A stretch of 64,000 nucleotides of DNA, taken from contig NZ_CP096883.1 in assembly GCF_023273895.1 (NCBI RefSeq), forward strand, positions 5,131,666 through 5,195,665. Reading direction: 5' to 3'. Under the pieces are notes generated by a model. It saw only the letters and a program-made list of their open reading frames with translations, ran no database searches and was not told where the DNA came from. This DNA is from Sphingobacterium sp. PCS056. Lineage in GTDB: Bacteria > Bacteroidota > Bacteroidia > Sphingobacteriales > Sphingobacteriaceae. The translations under genes were made by a program, and so were the position numbers. Shown piece by piece: positions 27,820 through 36,753 of the stretch (position 1 is the stretch's first letter; each line of letters begins with the position of its first letter).

Positions 27820-28638
27820 ATGAAACGAAACCTCGATATTGTAGTACTATCAGACATTCATCTCGGAACCCATGGAAGTCATGCAAAAGAGTTGTTGTAT
27901 TACCTAGAATCCATCGCTCCAAAAATGCTCATTTTGAATGGTGATATAATCGATATCTGGCAGTTCAAAAAAAGTTACTTCCCATCAGAGCATTTGCATG
28001 TGATCAAAAAAATCATTGATTTAAGTGCTAACGGTACAGAAGTCTATTATATCACAGGCAACCACGACGAAATGCTCCGAAAATTTGCTGATCTCAAACT
28101 GGGCAATATCAAATTAACCAATAAACTTCTGCTATCACTCAATAATAAAAAAGCATGGATATTCCATGGTGACGTATTTGATGCTTCCATTCAACATTCC
28201 AAATGGTTGGCCAAACTAGGTGGCTGGGGATATGATAAATTGATTCAGCTCAATCATTTCATCAATTGGATACTAGTCAAAATGGGGCGAGAAAAATATT
28301 CCCTATCTAAAAAAATAAAAAATAGTGTCAAGAAAGCAGTCAAATATATTTCAGATTTCGAAGAAACCGCTACAGAATTAGCGATTGAGAAAAACTATGA
28401 CTACGTAATCTGCGGACACATCCACCAACCACAAATCAAGGAAGTCATCACAAGAAAAGGAACCGTAACCTATATGAACTCCGGCGATTGGGTTGAAAAC
28501 CTGAGTAGTCTAGAATATCATAACGGCAAATGGACATTGTTCCATTACGAAGACTATAAAGAGTCTATCATGAAAAATAAGCTAGCGGATACACCCATTT
28601 TCACTTTAGAAGATTTAAAAAAATTAGTTACTATATAA
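27820..28638 (+). CDS. UDP-2,3-diacylglucosamine diphosphatase-like metallophosphoesterase
   Basis: A 272-residue calcineurin-type phosphoesterase of the LpxH/COG2908 group. Metal-binding motifs are seen in order: SDIHLGTH (Asp12, His14), NGDIIDIW, TGNHDE and CGHIHQPQ. LpxH-like enzymes remove UMP from UDP-2,3-diacylglucosamine in lipid A synthesis, acting at the inner membrane. The protein is somewhat longer than E. coli LpxH (240), and I cannot distinguish a true LpxH from a paralogue. It is a single gene between two hairpins. Confidence 0.8.
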   Translation: MKRNLDIVVLSDIHLGTHGSHAKELLYYLESIAPKMLILNGDIIDIWQFKKSYFPSEHLHVIKKIIDLSANGTEVYYITGNHDEMLRKFADLKLGNIKLTNKLLLSLNNKKAWIFHGDVFDASIQHSKWLAKLGGWGYDKLIQLNHFINWILVKMGREKYSLSKKIKNSVKKAVKYISDFEETATELAIEKNYDYVICGHIHQPQIKEVITRKGTVTYMNSGDWVENLSSLEYHNGKWTLFHYEDYKESIMKNKLADTPIFTLEDLKKLVTI

Positions 28639-28641
28639 TAT

Positions 28642-28672
28642 AAAAGGGGAATTAACACATAATTCCCCTTTT
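28642..28672. terminator. Bidirectional terminator between the LpxH-like and UPF0173 genes
   Basis: AAAAGGGGAATT pairs perfectly with AATTCCCCTTTT around a 7-base loop, placed between convergent genes. Confidence 0.88.
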
Positions 28673-28676
28673 ATAG

Positions 28677-29360
28677 CTATAATTCGATCGATTCACCGAT
28701 TGCAGGTAAGTACAATGTCTTGCCGCAATTAGCAAATTTTTCTACTGCATTGACTTTGTTAATAGTAATTGGAGGAAATGTGTCATAATGAATTCCTACT
28801 ATTTTATCACAATCGATAAATTCCGCAGCTCTTACTGCATCATCAACGTCCATTGTATAATGTCCACCGATAGGTAAAAAAGCCCAATCTAGTTCAATAT
28901 CAGCCAACAATTTCATTTCCATGGTCAGCGCGGTATCTCCAGCAAAGTAAATTTTCTTATTCCCAGAATATAAGATAAATCCAACAGGAAATCCACCATA
29001 TTCACCATCTGGAGTACTGTTAGTATGTAAAGCATATACCATCTTGACTGTACCAAAAGAAGTTTTTATAGTCCCTCCTAAGTTAAATTCAATTACCTTA
29101 TCATCTGGTACACCTTGTTTTCTTACCCAAGCAGCAGTCTCCACAATAGCAGCAACTGTAGCCTGGCTATTCTTTTGAATTTGAGCCATATCAGCTACAT
29201 GATCCTGATGTCCATGACTTAAAAAAATATATTCAGGTAAGATCGCATTTACATCAATCGCTTTTGCCAATGGATTATAACTGATAAATGGATCCATTAA
29301 TACCTCATGTCCATCAAAGTTAAATGCAACACAAGATTGTCCATAATAAGTAGCTTTCAT
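28677..29360 (-). CDS. UPF0173 metal-dependent hydrolase (metallo-beta-lactamase fold)
   Basis: A 227-residue MBL-fold hydrolase. The metal motif LSHGHQDHVADM is followed by FAGDTALTMEM, GGHYTMDVDDAV and GIHYDTFPP, as in the UPF0173 family, whose natural substrate is not established. The reading frame stays open to 29384, but MKATYYGQSCVAFNF starting at 29360 matches the family N-terminus, and this start lies 4 bases after the ybaB stop. The two are therefore a likely operon. Confidence 0.88.
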   Translation of the reverse strand: MKATYYGQSCVAFNFDGHEVLMDPFISYNPLAKAIDVNAILPEYIFLSHGHQDHVADMAQIQKNSQATVAAIVETAAWVRKQGVPDDKVIEFNLGGTIKTSFGTVKMVYALHTNSTPDGEYGGFPVGFILYSGNKKIYFAGDTALTMEMKLLADIELDWAFLPIGGHYTMDVDDAVRAAEFIDCDKIVGIHYDTFPPITINKVNAVEKFANCGKTLYLPAIGESIEL

Positions 29361-29364
29361 AATT

Positions 29365-29670
29365 TTATTGATTAAATAGTCCACCTAATCCACCTAACAT
29401 ATCCTGACTAGCAGCAGACATTTCGGATTGACTCACATTTTCCGCTTGTACCATCGCCTTATTTAAAGCCACTACAAGTAGTTCCTCCAGCTCCTCTTTG
29501 TCCGCATTACTCAAAAAAATCGGATCAATTGTAATTTCCTTAATTTCCTTATTAGCGGTCGCAACAACTTTTATCAGTCCACCCTCAGCTTCTCCAAATA
29601 CGGAAATATTATCTAATCGCTGTTTAATTTCTTGTGCCTTTTGTTGTGCTTGGAATAATTTATCAAACAT
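29365..29670 (-). CDS. YbaB/EbfC-family nucleoid-associated protein
   Basis: A 101-residue DNA-binding protein, probably a homodimer. Helical ends (FQAQQKAQEIKQRLDNI and a Met/Asn/Gln-rich C-terminus) flank the strand region GGLIKVVATANKEIKEITID, the YbaB core. The C-terminus (SQDMLGGLGGLFNQ) is flexible. In many bacteria ybaB sits by recR and dnaX, but here it leads an UPF0173 hydrolase gene instead. Confidence 0.9.
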   Translation of the reverse strand: MFDKLFQAQQKAQEIKQRLDNISVFGEAEGGLIKVVATANKEIKEITIDPIFLSNADKEELEELLVVALNKAMVQAENVSQSEMSAASQDMLGGLGGLFNQ

Positions 29671-29796
29671 AATATAAGATCTAAATTTACAATTCTAAAT
29701 ATAGGGCAATTTACACATTTGAATTCAAAACATAGATGTCAAAATTACCTTTCAATTTAATTCGCAAATCAAATCATCCTTTCGTAAATTTGCAAC

Positions 29797-30423
29797 ATGC
29801 AAAGCAATCAAGAAATTTTAGTTGAAGCTATCCTAAATCAATATGAAGTTGATCAAGCTCATTTGCCACAAGGAATTTTAGATGAAATCTATGCCATACC
29901 CAGTAACTTGGTGACGAGTAACGATATCATAAATTACACCAAGTGTATAGGTCAAGTATTAAATAAAACTGAAAAAACAGCTGATCTTTTAGAAATTTTA
30001 GATGATGAAGTCCATATCATCATCCATAAGCTGAAATTTATCACAGCATCAGATCGTCCTAAAGTCGTTGTTTTAGACGGACTAAACCCAACAGTAATAA
30101 ACTCCAGCAATTATTTGCAAGAATGTCTGACCATTACGGGCGGCATACCAACCAATAATATTGCAGAAGCTGATAAAGTCATGATCATCAATGATGAGGA
30201 ATTAACAATTGCACAAATTCCTAATCTACTATCGGATTCAAACTGGTATGATACCAATGCCATTAAGCTAAATCAGGTTTTCTTAATCAATAAAGAAAAA
30301 TTCGGAAAAATTCCAGGGAAAAACTACTGCCTAGAATTAGAAACATTAGCCGAGATACTGCAACCCAAATACTTTTTTTATGGGTTAGAAGGCACCACTT
30401 GGATTCAATTTCAACTACAATAA
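29797..30423 (+). CDS. Conserved protein with BtuF-like (periplasmic-binding-type) features, cytosolic
   Basis: A 208-residue protein without signal peptide or membrane helix. Residues about 87-121 (RPKVVVLDGLNPTV and LQECLTITGGIPTNN) and the C-terminal PGKNYCLELETLAEILQPKYF resemble matching parts of BtuF-type cobalamin-binding proteins. The first 85 residues are a helical segment instead of the usual N-terminal lobe. Ligand binding is uncertain. The upstream TAAATTTG may be part of a promoter but is very close to the start. It converges with the next gene at a shared terminator. I regard the similarity as suggestive only. Confidence 0.5.
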   Translation: MQSNQEILVEAILNQYEVDQAHLPQGILDEIYAIPSNLVTSNDIINYTKCIGQVLNKTEKTADLLEILDDEVHIIIHKLKFITASDRPKVVVLDGLNPTVINSSNYLQECLTITGGIPTNNIAEADKVMIINDEELTIAQIPNLLSDSNWYDTNAIKLNQVFLINKEKFGKIPGKNYCLELETLAEILQPKYFFYGLEGTTWIQFQLQ

Positions 30424-30451
30424 AAAAGCTGACTTAGTAGTCAGCTTTTTT
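30422..30451. terminator. Bidirectional terminator
   Basis: AAAAAAGCTGACT pairs perfectly with AGTCAGCTTTTTT around a 4-base loop, between convergent genes. Confidence 0.9.
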
Positions 30452-30458
30452 ATTGTAG

Positions 30459-31484
30459 TTATGCAAATCTCTTTCTAATCAAAGCATAAAGCTTATCAAC
30501 ACTATTAGGTTTTTCGACCCATTTATTTTTTACAGCATAATTGGTTTGTAAAAATGCGTCTGCTTCTGCATAATCATTACAACGATTCAGTAACTCAATT
30601 GCTTCGCTATAAGCCAAACTATAGCCGTTGAACAGATCTTTAATAAACAAAAGCTTATCATTCAAATTGATGATCGTCTTAATATCCTTCACCTGTCCTG
30701 AATTGCCTGTTGGATTATTCATTTCAAAAACACGATTTTGAACACCAGCTTTCTTTTGTTGTGAAATAATTTCATTTAATGTTAAAGGTCGAGCAGTAGT
30801 TTCAGGTTCGCTTGAAGCTTCCACACGGATTTCTTCTTCTATGAAAATTTCCTTTGATTCTTCGATTACTTCATGAACAATCACTTTTTCTTGCTCCATT
30901 TCCGGTATTGCTGATGGAGCATCGCTTATCTCAACTTTCTCTTCAGGCACCACAGGTCTAACATACACCTGCTCGCTATCCACTACTTCACGTTCAACGT
31001 TAGCCTCTTCAGTAGCTTTAACCGATTCAGTAGGATTGACTTCCTGGGCAGGACTCACTTCATCCGCATGCGTTTGTTCAGCATCCGTATCCAAAATATC
31101 ATTTCCACCTGCTAAATGATTTTTTTCAATGACGACATCAGCATGAGCAATAGGCTGCTCTTCTTTCTTCTGCAGACTACCTTGAAACAAATTGGAAGGT
31201 GGAGTAAAGTAATTATTAAACGACACCTTTTCTTCTTCTACTTGACTATGTACTACTTTTGGCGCAGCAGGTTCATCTTCCCGAGCCAATTTCTGTTCTT
31301 TATCGAGGAGATCCTGTGCCTTTAACACCCCTACTTGAGCAGCAAGATATTGTGCAGTAGCCTCTAACAGAGCTAAATCAGTTTTTTTATTTTCAAAACC
31401 ATTTTTTGAAAGTGCTAAATACTGTACTTCCAACTCTTGCAATACATCGCCTATCTTATCAAATAAATTTTGTTTCGTCGCCAT
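30459..31484 (-). CDS. Acidic hypothetical protein with conserved ends
   Basis: A 341-residue protein of unknown function. The N-terminal helical part (about 1-66, with FDKIGDVLQELEVQYLALSK) and the C-terminal helical part (about 238-341, with NLNDKLLFIKDLFNGYSLAY) look folded. They are joined by a long Glu/Val/Pro-rich low-complexity linker (about 68-235). No signal peptide or membrane segment is seen. I recall similar proteins in other Bacteroidota but cannot name a family. It stands alone; tdk is divergent to the right. Confidence 0.7.
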   Translation of the reverse strand: MATKQNLFDKIGDVLQELEVQYLALSKNGFENKKTDLALLEATAQYLAAQVGVLKAQDLLDKEQKLAREDEPAAPKVVHSQVEEEKVSFNNYFTPPSNLFQGSLQKKEEQPIAHADVVIEKNHLAGGNDILDTDAEQTHADEVSPAQEVNPTESVKATEEANVEREVVDSEQVYVRPVVPEEKVEISDAPSAIPEMEQEKVIVHEVIEESKEIFIEEEIRVEASSEPETTARPLTLNEIISQQKKAGVQNRVFEMNNPTGNSGQVKDIKTIINLNDKLLFIKDLFNGYSLAYSEAIELLNRCNDYAEADAFLQTNYAVKNKWVEKPNSVDKLYALIRKRFA

Positions 31485-31722
31485 AAATTATACATTTCTT
31501 TGTTCTTGATGCCAGTAAAAGCTTAAATTTTACAAATGGAATTAAACGCTATTTCCAACTTACTGATTTATACTTTATTGTTCAGTATTTTAGTTATTAT
31601 AGACTCAAATTTAATATTAAATTCTGATATTAGCAGGACTTAATCCGTATTATTTTACTTTAAAAATCAGATTTCGCACTGATTAGAGATAATACTCAAT
31701 TTATTGATTTTAATTCATTTAA

Positions 31723-32307
31723 ATGCTTTTTTCTGAACATAATTTTACCCAACGAGGGCCTGCATATGGAAGTATCGAAGTTATTTGTGGTTCCATGTTC
31801 TCGGGTAAGACCGAAGAACTCATTAGAAGACTTAAGCGAGCACAATATGCCAAACTCCATGTTGAAATTTTCAAGCCAGCAGTAGATAAAAGGTATGATG
31901 ATCTTTTGGTAGTTTCACACGATAGCAACAGTATTCCATCCACGCCAGTAGATCATTCATCATCAATTTTGTTACTCAGCAACGATACACAAGTAGTTGG
32001 TATAGATGAAGCACAATTTTTTGATGAAGGTTTGACAGAGGTCTGTGTCAATTTGGCAAATAAAGGAATTCGTGTCATAGTAGCCGGATTGGATATGGAT
32101 TTCAAAGCACAACCCTTTGGCCCCATTCCTAATATTATGGCTATTGCCGAACATGTCACTAAAGTACATGCCGTTTGTATGCAATGCGGAGCCCCGGCAA
32201 ATTATTCTTTTAGAACTTCATCAGATACAACCACTGTACTTTTAGGCGAAAAAGAAGCGTATGAAGCAAGATGCAGAAGATGTTACTATAATTTAACAAA
32301 CTCTTAA
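31723..32307 (+). CDS. tdk: Thymidine kinase
   Basis: A 194-residue type II thymidine kinase that phosphorylates thymidine for salvage. The P-loop GSMFSGKTEELIRRLKRA opens the kinase core, VVGIDEAQFFD is the Walker B region, and the zinc-finger cysteines appear as CMQCG and CRRC. The ATG at 31723 precedes a short extra N-terminal segment (LFSEHNFTQRGPAYG); a later start would remove it, but no suitable ATG follows. Terminator downstream at 32431. Confidence 0.95.
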   Translation: MLFSEHNFTQRGPAYGSIEVICGSMFSGKTEELIRRLKRAQYAKLHVEIFKPAVDKRYDDLLVVSHDSNSIPSTPVDHSSSILLLSNDTQVVGIDEAQFFDEGLTEVCVNLANKGIRVIVAGLDMDFKAQPFGPIPNIMAIAEHVTKVHAVCMQCGAPANYSFRTSSDTTTVLLGEKEAYEARCRRCYYNLTNS

Positions 32308-32430
32308 CAATATTTTAATATTCAAACTATTTTTTGGCATTAGGTTTGTATATCTATATGAAACAAGATAATAACAGCTATTAGTAGCTATAAAATACTT
32401 TTCATAATTTAGGTTTATAATTGGTTAGTT

Positions 32431-32457
32431 AAAGTCCACCCTCCCAAGGTGGACTTT
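32431..32457 (+). terminator. Terminator after tdk
   Basis: AAAGTCCACC pairs perfectly with GGTGGACTTT around a 7-base loop, followed by CTTTTT. Confidence 0.85.
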
Positions 32458-32486
32458 CTTTTTGCACACCTATTGAAAATACGATC

Positions 32487-32515
32487 AAAAAAAAACCAAC
32501 AAATAAATCTGTTGG
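32487..32515 (-). terminator. Terminator after the glutathione peroxidase gene
   Basis: On the minus strand CCAACA pairs with TGTTGG, followed by a T9 run (A9 on the + strand at about 32487-32495). It lies just past the gpx stop. Confidence 0.75.
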
Positions 32516-32525
32516 CTTTCAATTT

Positions 32526-33047
32526 CTATTTTTTTACCCAATTGACAATTTCATCGGACAATGGATTGACAGCTGAACGATAGCGGTGCACCAGTTTACC
32601 ATGCTCATCAATTAGAAACTTTTCAAAGTTCCATTTAATTTCTCCTTTAAAATCTGGATTGTCCTGACTGGTTAAATATTTAAACAGTGGATCAATTTGG
32701 TCTCCTTTCACCTCAACCTTTTCAGCCATCAAAAATTCAACACCGAAATTTTGCTGACAAAATTCCTGAATATCATCATTAGTACCAGGCTCCTGATTTC
32801 CAAAATTGTTGGCTGGAAATCCGATAATCACCAAATCTTTACCATACTGTTTATACAGCTCTTGCAAATCCTTATACTGCTTCGTAAAGCCACATTTAGA
32901 AGCCGTATTGACTATTAGAATTTTCTTTCCTTTAAAAGAAGACATCTTGACGTCATGACCATCTAGACTTTTAAAGGTATAATCATAGATGCTGGGATTT
33001 CCAAATATCATGGAAAAACAAGCAATAATTGTGGATAAAATCATCAT
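32526..33047 (-). CDS. Glutathione-peroxidase-family thiol peroxidase
   Basis: A 173-residue peroxidase. The active-site motif NTASKCGFTKQYKDL has Cys52 in place of the selenocysteine of animal enzymes, and the GFPANNFGNQEPG Gln and the IKWNFEKFL Trp complete the catalytic set. Bacterial relatives often use thioredoxin rather than glutathione. The first 16 residues (MMILSTIIACFSMIFG) are hydrophobic but uncharged, so export is possible but uncertain. The kinase-like gene upstream ends 6 bases before this start, so they likely share a transcript. Confidence 0.9.
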   Translation of the reverse strand: MMILSTIIACFSMIFGNPSIYDYTFKSLDGHDVKMSSFKGKKILIVNTASKCGFTKQYKDLQELYKQYGKDLVIIGFPANNFGNQEPGTNDDIQEFCQQNFGVEFLMAEKVEVKGDQIDPLFKYLTSQDNPDFKGEIKWNFEKFLIDEHGKLVHRYRSAVNPLSDEIVNWVKK

Positions 33048-33053
33048 GTTGTG

Positions 33054-33920
33054 TTAAAAATTTATAAGTGAACTTTTTTCTCTTTCAATCACAAAATCAA
33101 ACAATTCGTTGATCGGCGATTTTAATATTTTACCAATTTTAATATGATGACCATTACATACATCACGGAGTATCAAATCAAGATAATAAGCGATAGAACC
33201 CACAAAATGACATTCATAATCTTGATAATCCTGATACGTGAGTACACACGTCTGAACATATTCTTCAAAACCTGACCGAACAATTTCATCAATAAAAGGA
33301 TGCGTAATATTAGCCGATAAAAATGGTGCAAATGAAGCCAAATAAGCATTTGGTCTCTCCTTTTGATAAACATTCTTAATAACGATCTCCTTTGTTACCC
33401 GATAATGTTCAGCAAAATTCTCAGCCAGATCTTTTGGAAGCCTTCCATACAGAAATAAAGTGATTAACTTTTTCCCAAACCAAGCTCCTGAGCCCTCATC
33501 ACCTAACACATAACCATTGCCATAGTTAGAAGGTTGCACCTCCTCACCATCAAAAAAACTGATATCAGATCCCGTTCCTAAAGTTGCTATATAACCTTTG
33601 TTCTTGCCACAAGTAGCTAATGCACTTCCAACCAGATCATTCTCAACAGATATAAATGCATTTTCAAACAATGGCGTCAAGGCATTTGAAACCATTTCCC
33701 TTCTATCAGGAGAGATGCAGCCGGCACCATAAAAATAAAGCTCCGTTATTTCGTTAGCATAAGGTATAATTTCAGGTATCTCTTTGATCACCCGAGTAAT
33801 TTCTTTATCATTTACAAAAAAAGGATTGAGCCCATTTGTAGAAAAAGACAAAGGAGGACTATCTGGAAGTTCCAATTTCCAATCTGATTTGGATGAACCA
33901 CTATCAACAACTAAAATCAT
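33054..33920 (-). CDS. BadF/BadG-family ATPase, N-acetylglucosamine-kinase-like (copy 2)
   Basis: A 288-residue ASKHA kinase, paralogous to the gene at 26830. It shows VVDSGSSKSDWKLEL, LGTGSDISFFDG and LGDEGSGAWFGKKLI in the same order and spacing. It lies 6 bases upstream of the glutathione peroxidase gene on the minus strand. The pair is an odd mix of sugar and peroxide functions, so the co-transcription may be incidental. Substrate unknown, inferred as GlcNAc-like. Confidence 0.83.
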   Translation of the reverse strand: MILVVDSGSSKSDWKLELPDSPPLSFSTNGLNPFFVNDKEITRVIKEIPEIIPYANEITELYFYGAGCISPDRREMVSNALTPLFENAFISVENDLVGSALATCGKNKGYIATLGTGSDISFFDGEEVQPSNYGNGYVLGDEGSGAWFGKKLITLFLYGRLPKDLAENFAEHYRVTKEIVIKNVYQKERPNAYLASFAPFLSANITHPFIDEIVRSGFEEYVQTCVLTYQDYQDYECHFVGSIAYYLDLILRDVCNGHHIKIGKILKSPINELFDFVIEREKSSLINF

Positions 33921-34042
33921 AAATAAAAAGATTATGCTCCATGGAGCGTATCAAATATACAAAATTTTCAAGTTTTAAAATAACTTAACATTTGCCCTCA
34001 AAGCAAAATTACTAACGACACCCAAAACATTCACCAATAAAT

Positions 34043-34073
34043 TTTGTATAACACACATAACCTTGTACTTTTG
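34043..34073 (+). promoter_or_regulatory. Bacteroidota-type promoter for the M61 protease gene
   Basis: TTTG at 34043-34046, exactly 19 bases, then TACTTTTG at 34066-34073 fit the -33/-7 consensus. Transcription would begin near 34080, giving a leader of about 50 bases. Confidence 0.75.
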
Positions 34074-34128
34074 TAAACCACAAATAAATTTTGAACTGAT
34101 ATACGTATCAGTTATTTAACGCTTTAAA

Positions 34129-35862
34129 ATGATCGAAAAAAGTAATAGTACATCAAAAGTACATTTTGATGTTTCCTTTAGTGAGCCTCAAGCACATTAC
34201 GCAGATATAAAAATGTCTATCAAAGAAATTCAAACAGATTTCATTGACTTAAAAATGCCCGTTTGGTCTCCAGGATCCTACTTAATACGCGAATATTCAA
34301 AACAATTAGAACGATTCTCTGTCGAAGATCATGTAAAATATGAAAAAATTAGTAAAAACACGTGGCGTATTTACTGCAAAAATGTAAACTCATTAGTGAT
34401 CAACTATCATGTCTATGGTTTTGAGAGCTCCGTCCGGACTAATTTCATTAACGACGAACATGCTTTCATTGTACCAACCGCAACTTTCCTACATATAGAC
34501 GGTATGATTGATGAATCTGTAACCGTAAAATTTTTCCCTGCAGAAAATTGGAAATATATTTCAACGGGTCTTGAAAAAGTTGAACATCATACATTTTTTG
34601 CACCAGACTTTGATATTCTATACGATTCCCCCATTGAAATAGGCAATCAAGATATATGGACGATCCAAGCGTCGGACGTAGAACATGAATTTGCCATGGT
34701 AGGAGGCGGCACATACAATAAAGAAAGATTAAGTGCAGATGTTCAAAAAATAGTAGAAGAAGAAACCCGCATTTGGGGCTCCAACCCCAACAAAAGATAT
34801 GTCTTCATCACCCATAACTATCAGTCAGGAGGAGGAGGATTAGAACATCTCAATTCAACAGTACTGGGAGCATCCAGAACAGCCTATAGCAATGAAGGAT
34901 CTTACAAAACATATTTAAGTCTCATTGCACATGAGTACTTTCATTTATGGAATGTAAAACGTCTACGTCCTAAAGCGCTAGGTCCATTTGATTATGATCA
35001 AGAAAACTACACCACCGGTCTATGGATCATGGAAGGATTTACCTCATACTATGACAATTTAATCATCAAAAGGTGTGGTTTCTTTTCTGAGCAAGAGTAT
35101 CTCAATTTATTAGCAAACGATTTTACGACTGTACTCAATCGTCCTGGCCATCTCATACAATCTGCGGCCGAAGCAAGTTTTGATGCCTGGATCAAGTATT
35201 ACAGACAAGATGAAAACTCACCCAATTCTAGCATCTCCTATTACAATAAAGGGGCTATGCTCACCGTGTTTTTAGATTTAAAAATAATTGCAGCATCAAA
35301 AGGAACAAAAAAATTAGATGACGTATTAAAAGTAGCTTACGACTATTTCTACATACAGGAAAATAGAGGATTTGAAGAGCACGAATTTCAACAACTGGTA
35401 GAGCAAGTTTCTGGAATTTCAGTCGCTGATATCTTCCAAGCAGCACATGAAAATGGGGAACTTCCTTACAACGACTATTTCAACTTAGTGGGATATGAAA
35501 TGATAGATGTAAATGCCGAAAGCAATTACCTAAGCCTTGGAATAAATTATCAAAAAAATGATGGTATGCATATTATTACCGCAGTAGAAAAAGGATCAGG
35601 GGCTTGGGATGGAGGTCTCAATGTTCGTGATGAATTAATTGCGATCAATGGTATACGCCTAGATATGAAAGATAAAGAGTATGATTATTTTATGCAGCAT
35701 AGTACTCAGGGCGAGATTTTAGATATCTTGATCGCACGAGACGGAATAATAAAAGAACTTAAAATTCAGATACGGGCCAACAATAAAAAGATGTTCCGTA
35801 TCCAGCCATTAAAAGATCAATCCGAAGAACAGCAAAAATTAGCTCAATTCTGGCTATCATAA
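34129..35862 (+). CDS. M61-family (glycyl aminopeptidase-like) metallopeptidase with PDZ domain
   Basis: A 577-residue zinc peptidase. The N-terminal beta-rich domain (about 1-170) precedes the catalytic HEYFHLWNVKRLRP (His268, Glu269, His272) and EGFTSYY, whose Glu302 is the third ligand. A C-terminal PDZ-like segment (about 465-550, with SGAWDGGLNVRDELIAINGIR) is typical of M61. No signal peptide is visible, so cytosolic action is expected. A consensus promoter lies 56 bases upstream. Its natural terminator has been split by the insertion sequence just downstream. Confidence 0.9.
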   Translation: MIEKSNSTSKVHFDVSFSEPQAHYADIKMSIKEIQTDFIDLKMPVWSPGSYLIREYSKQLERFSVEDHVKYEKISKNTWRIYCKNVNSLVINYHVYGFESSVRTNFINDEHAFIVPTATFLHIDGMIDESVTVKFFPAENWKYISTGLEKVEHHTFFAPDFDILYDSPIEIGNQDIWTIQASDVEHEFAMVGGGTYNKERLSADVQKIVEEETRIWGSNPNKRYVFITHNYQSGGGGLEHLNSTVLGASRTAYSNEGSYKTYLSLIAHEYFHLWNVKRLRPKALGPFDYDQENYTTGLWIMEGFTSYYDNLIIKRCGFFSEQEYLNLLANDFTTVLNRPGHLIQSAAEASFDAWIKYYRQDENSPNSSISYYNKGAMLTVFLDLKIIAASKGTKKLDDVLKVAYDYFYIQENRGFEEHEFQQLVEQVSGISVADIFQAAHENGELPYNDYFNLVGYEMIDVNAESNYLSLGINYQKNDGMHIITAVEKGSGAWDGGLNVRDELIAINGIRLDMKDKEYDYFMQHSTQGEILDILIARDGIIKELKIQIRANNKKMFRIQPLKDQSEEQQKLAQFWLS

Positions 35863-35917
35863 CAAATAAAAGGCTGTCTTACCGATGGACTGCCCCCAAA
35901 ATATTGGACAAATTTAG

Positions 35918-36753
35918 TTAATTAGATTTGTAATAATGAGCTCGATATTCTGTCGGGCTCATTCCATTTAAATTTAGTTTTATCCGTTGATTATTGTAAT
36001 AGGAGATATAATCTTCTATTTCGCTTTTTAACTTCTCTGTTGATTCGTATTGTTTTAGATAAAACAGTTCTGATTTTAAAATTCCGAAGAAATTTTCAAT
36101 TACGGCATTATCAAGGCAATTTCCTTTTCTGGACATGCTTTGAGTGATTCCGTTTTCTTTGAGCCACTGTTGATATTTAGGCATTTGGTATTGCCAGCCC
36201 TGATCTGAATGTAAAAGCAGTTGTGATGCCCCCTTGCTTTGGGCAGTGCCTTTTTGAGCATATCCATTACCCCTTTAAAGACCGGCCTGTCAGTAATTTC
36301 ATAACTTATAACTTCCTGATTAAACAGATCAATTATTGGGGAGAGATACAGCTTTTTTTCCTTGACTTTGAACTCAGTAATATCCGTGGCCCATTTTTGC
36401 AAAGGCCCCTCAGCCTGGAATTTCCTGTTGAGGATATTGGGGGCGATCTTGCCCAGTTCACCCCGGTATGACCTGTATTTCTTTATCCTGATCAGACTCT
36501 TCAAACCCATTTCCCTCATTAATCTAAGAATGGTCTTATGATTCATATCCACTCCATCCCGTTTGAGCTGCAGGGTAATGCGGCGATAGCCAAAGCGGCC
36601 CTTATGTACATGGTAAACTTTGTTGATTTGCGCTTTCACCTGTTCGTATTTATCTGCTTGTCCCTCCTTCTTGGAATGATAATAGAAAGTACTTCTTGCC
36701 ATTTTAACGCAACTCAGCAGGATATCAAGATCAAATTGATGCCTTAGCTCCAT
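35918..36753 (-). pseudogene. IS3 OrfB transposase (DDE integrase core), frameshifted
   Basis: Two overlapping frames (36753-36100 and 36184-35918) together make a normal OrfB of about 278 residues. The first holds the HTH_21-like part and WATDITEF with the first catalytic Asp. The second, if read upstream from the shift, gives LLLHSDQGWQYQ and NCLDNAVIENFFG with the second Asp and the Glu. They part at a run of five C on the + strand (36229-36233); one extra base there would restore the frame. Either a one-base deletion has killed the gene or the run is a sequencing slip. As read, the product lacks two of the three catalytic residues. Confidence 0.85.

Noticed and set aside
32997..33047. Lipoprotein signal on the glutathione peroxidase
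   Set aside because: IIAC at residues 7-10 fits a lipobox, but the segment before it is too short and has no positive charge. Export remains possible but unsupported.
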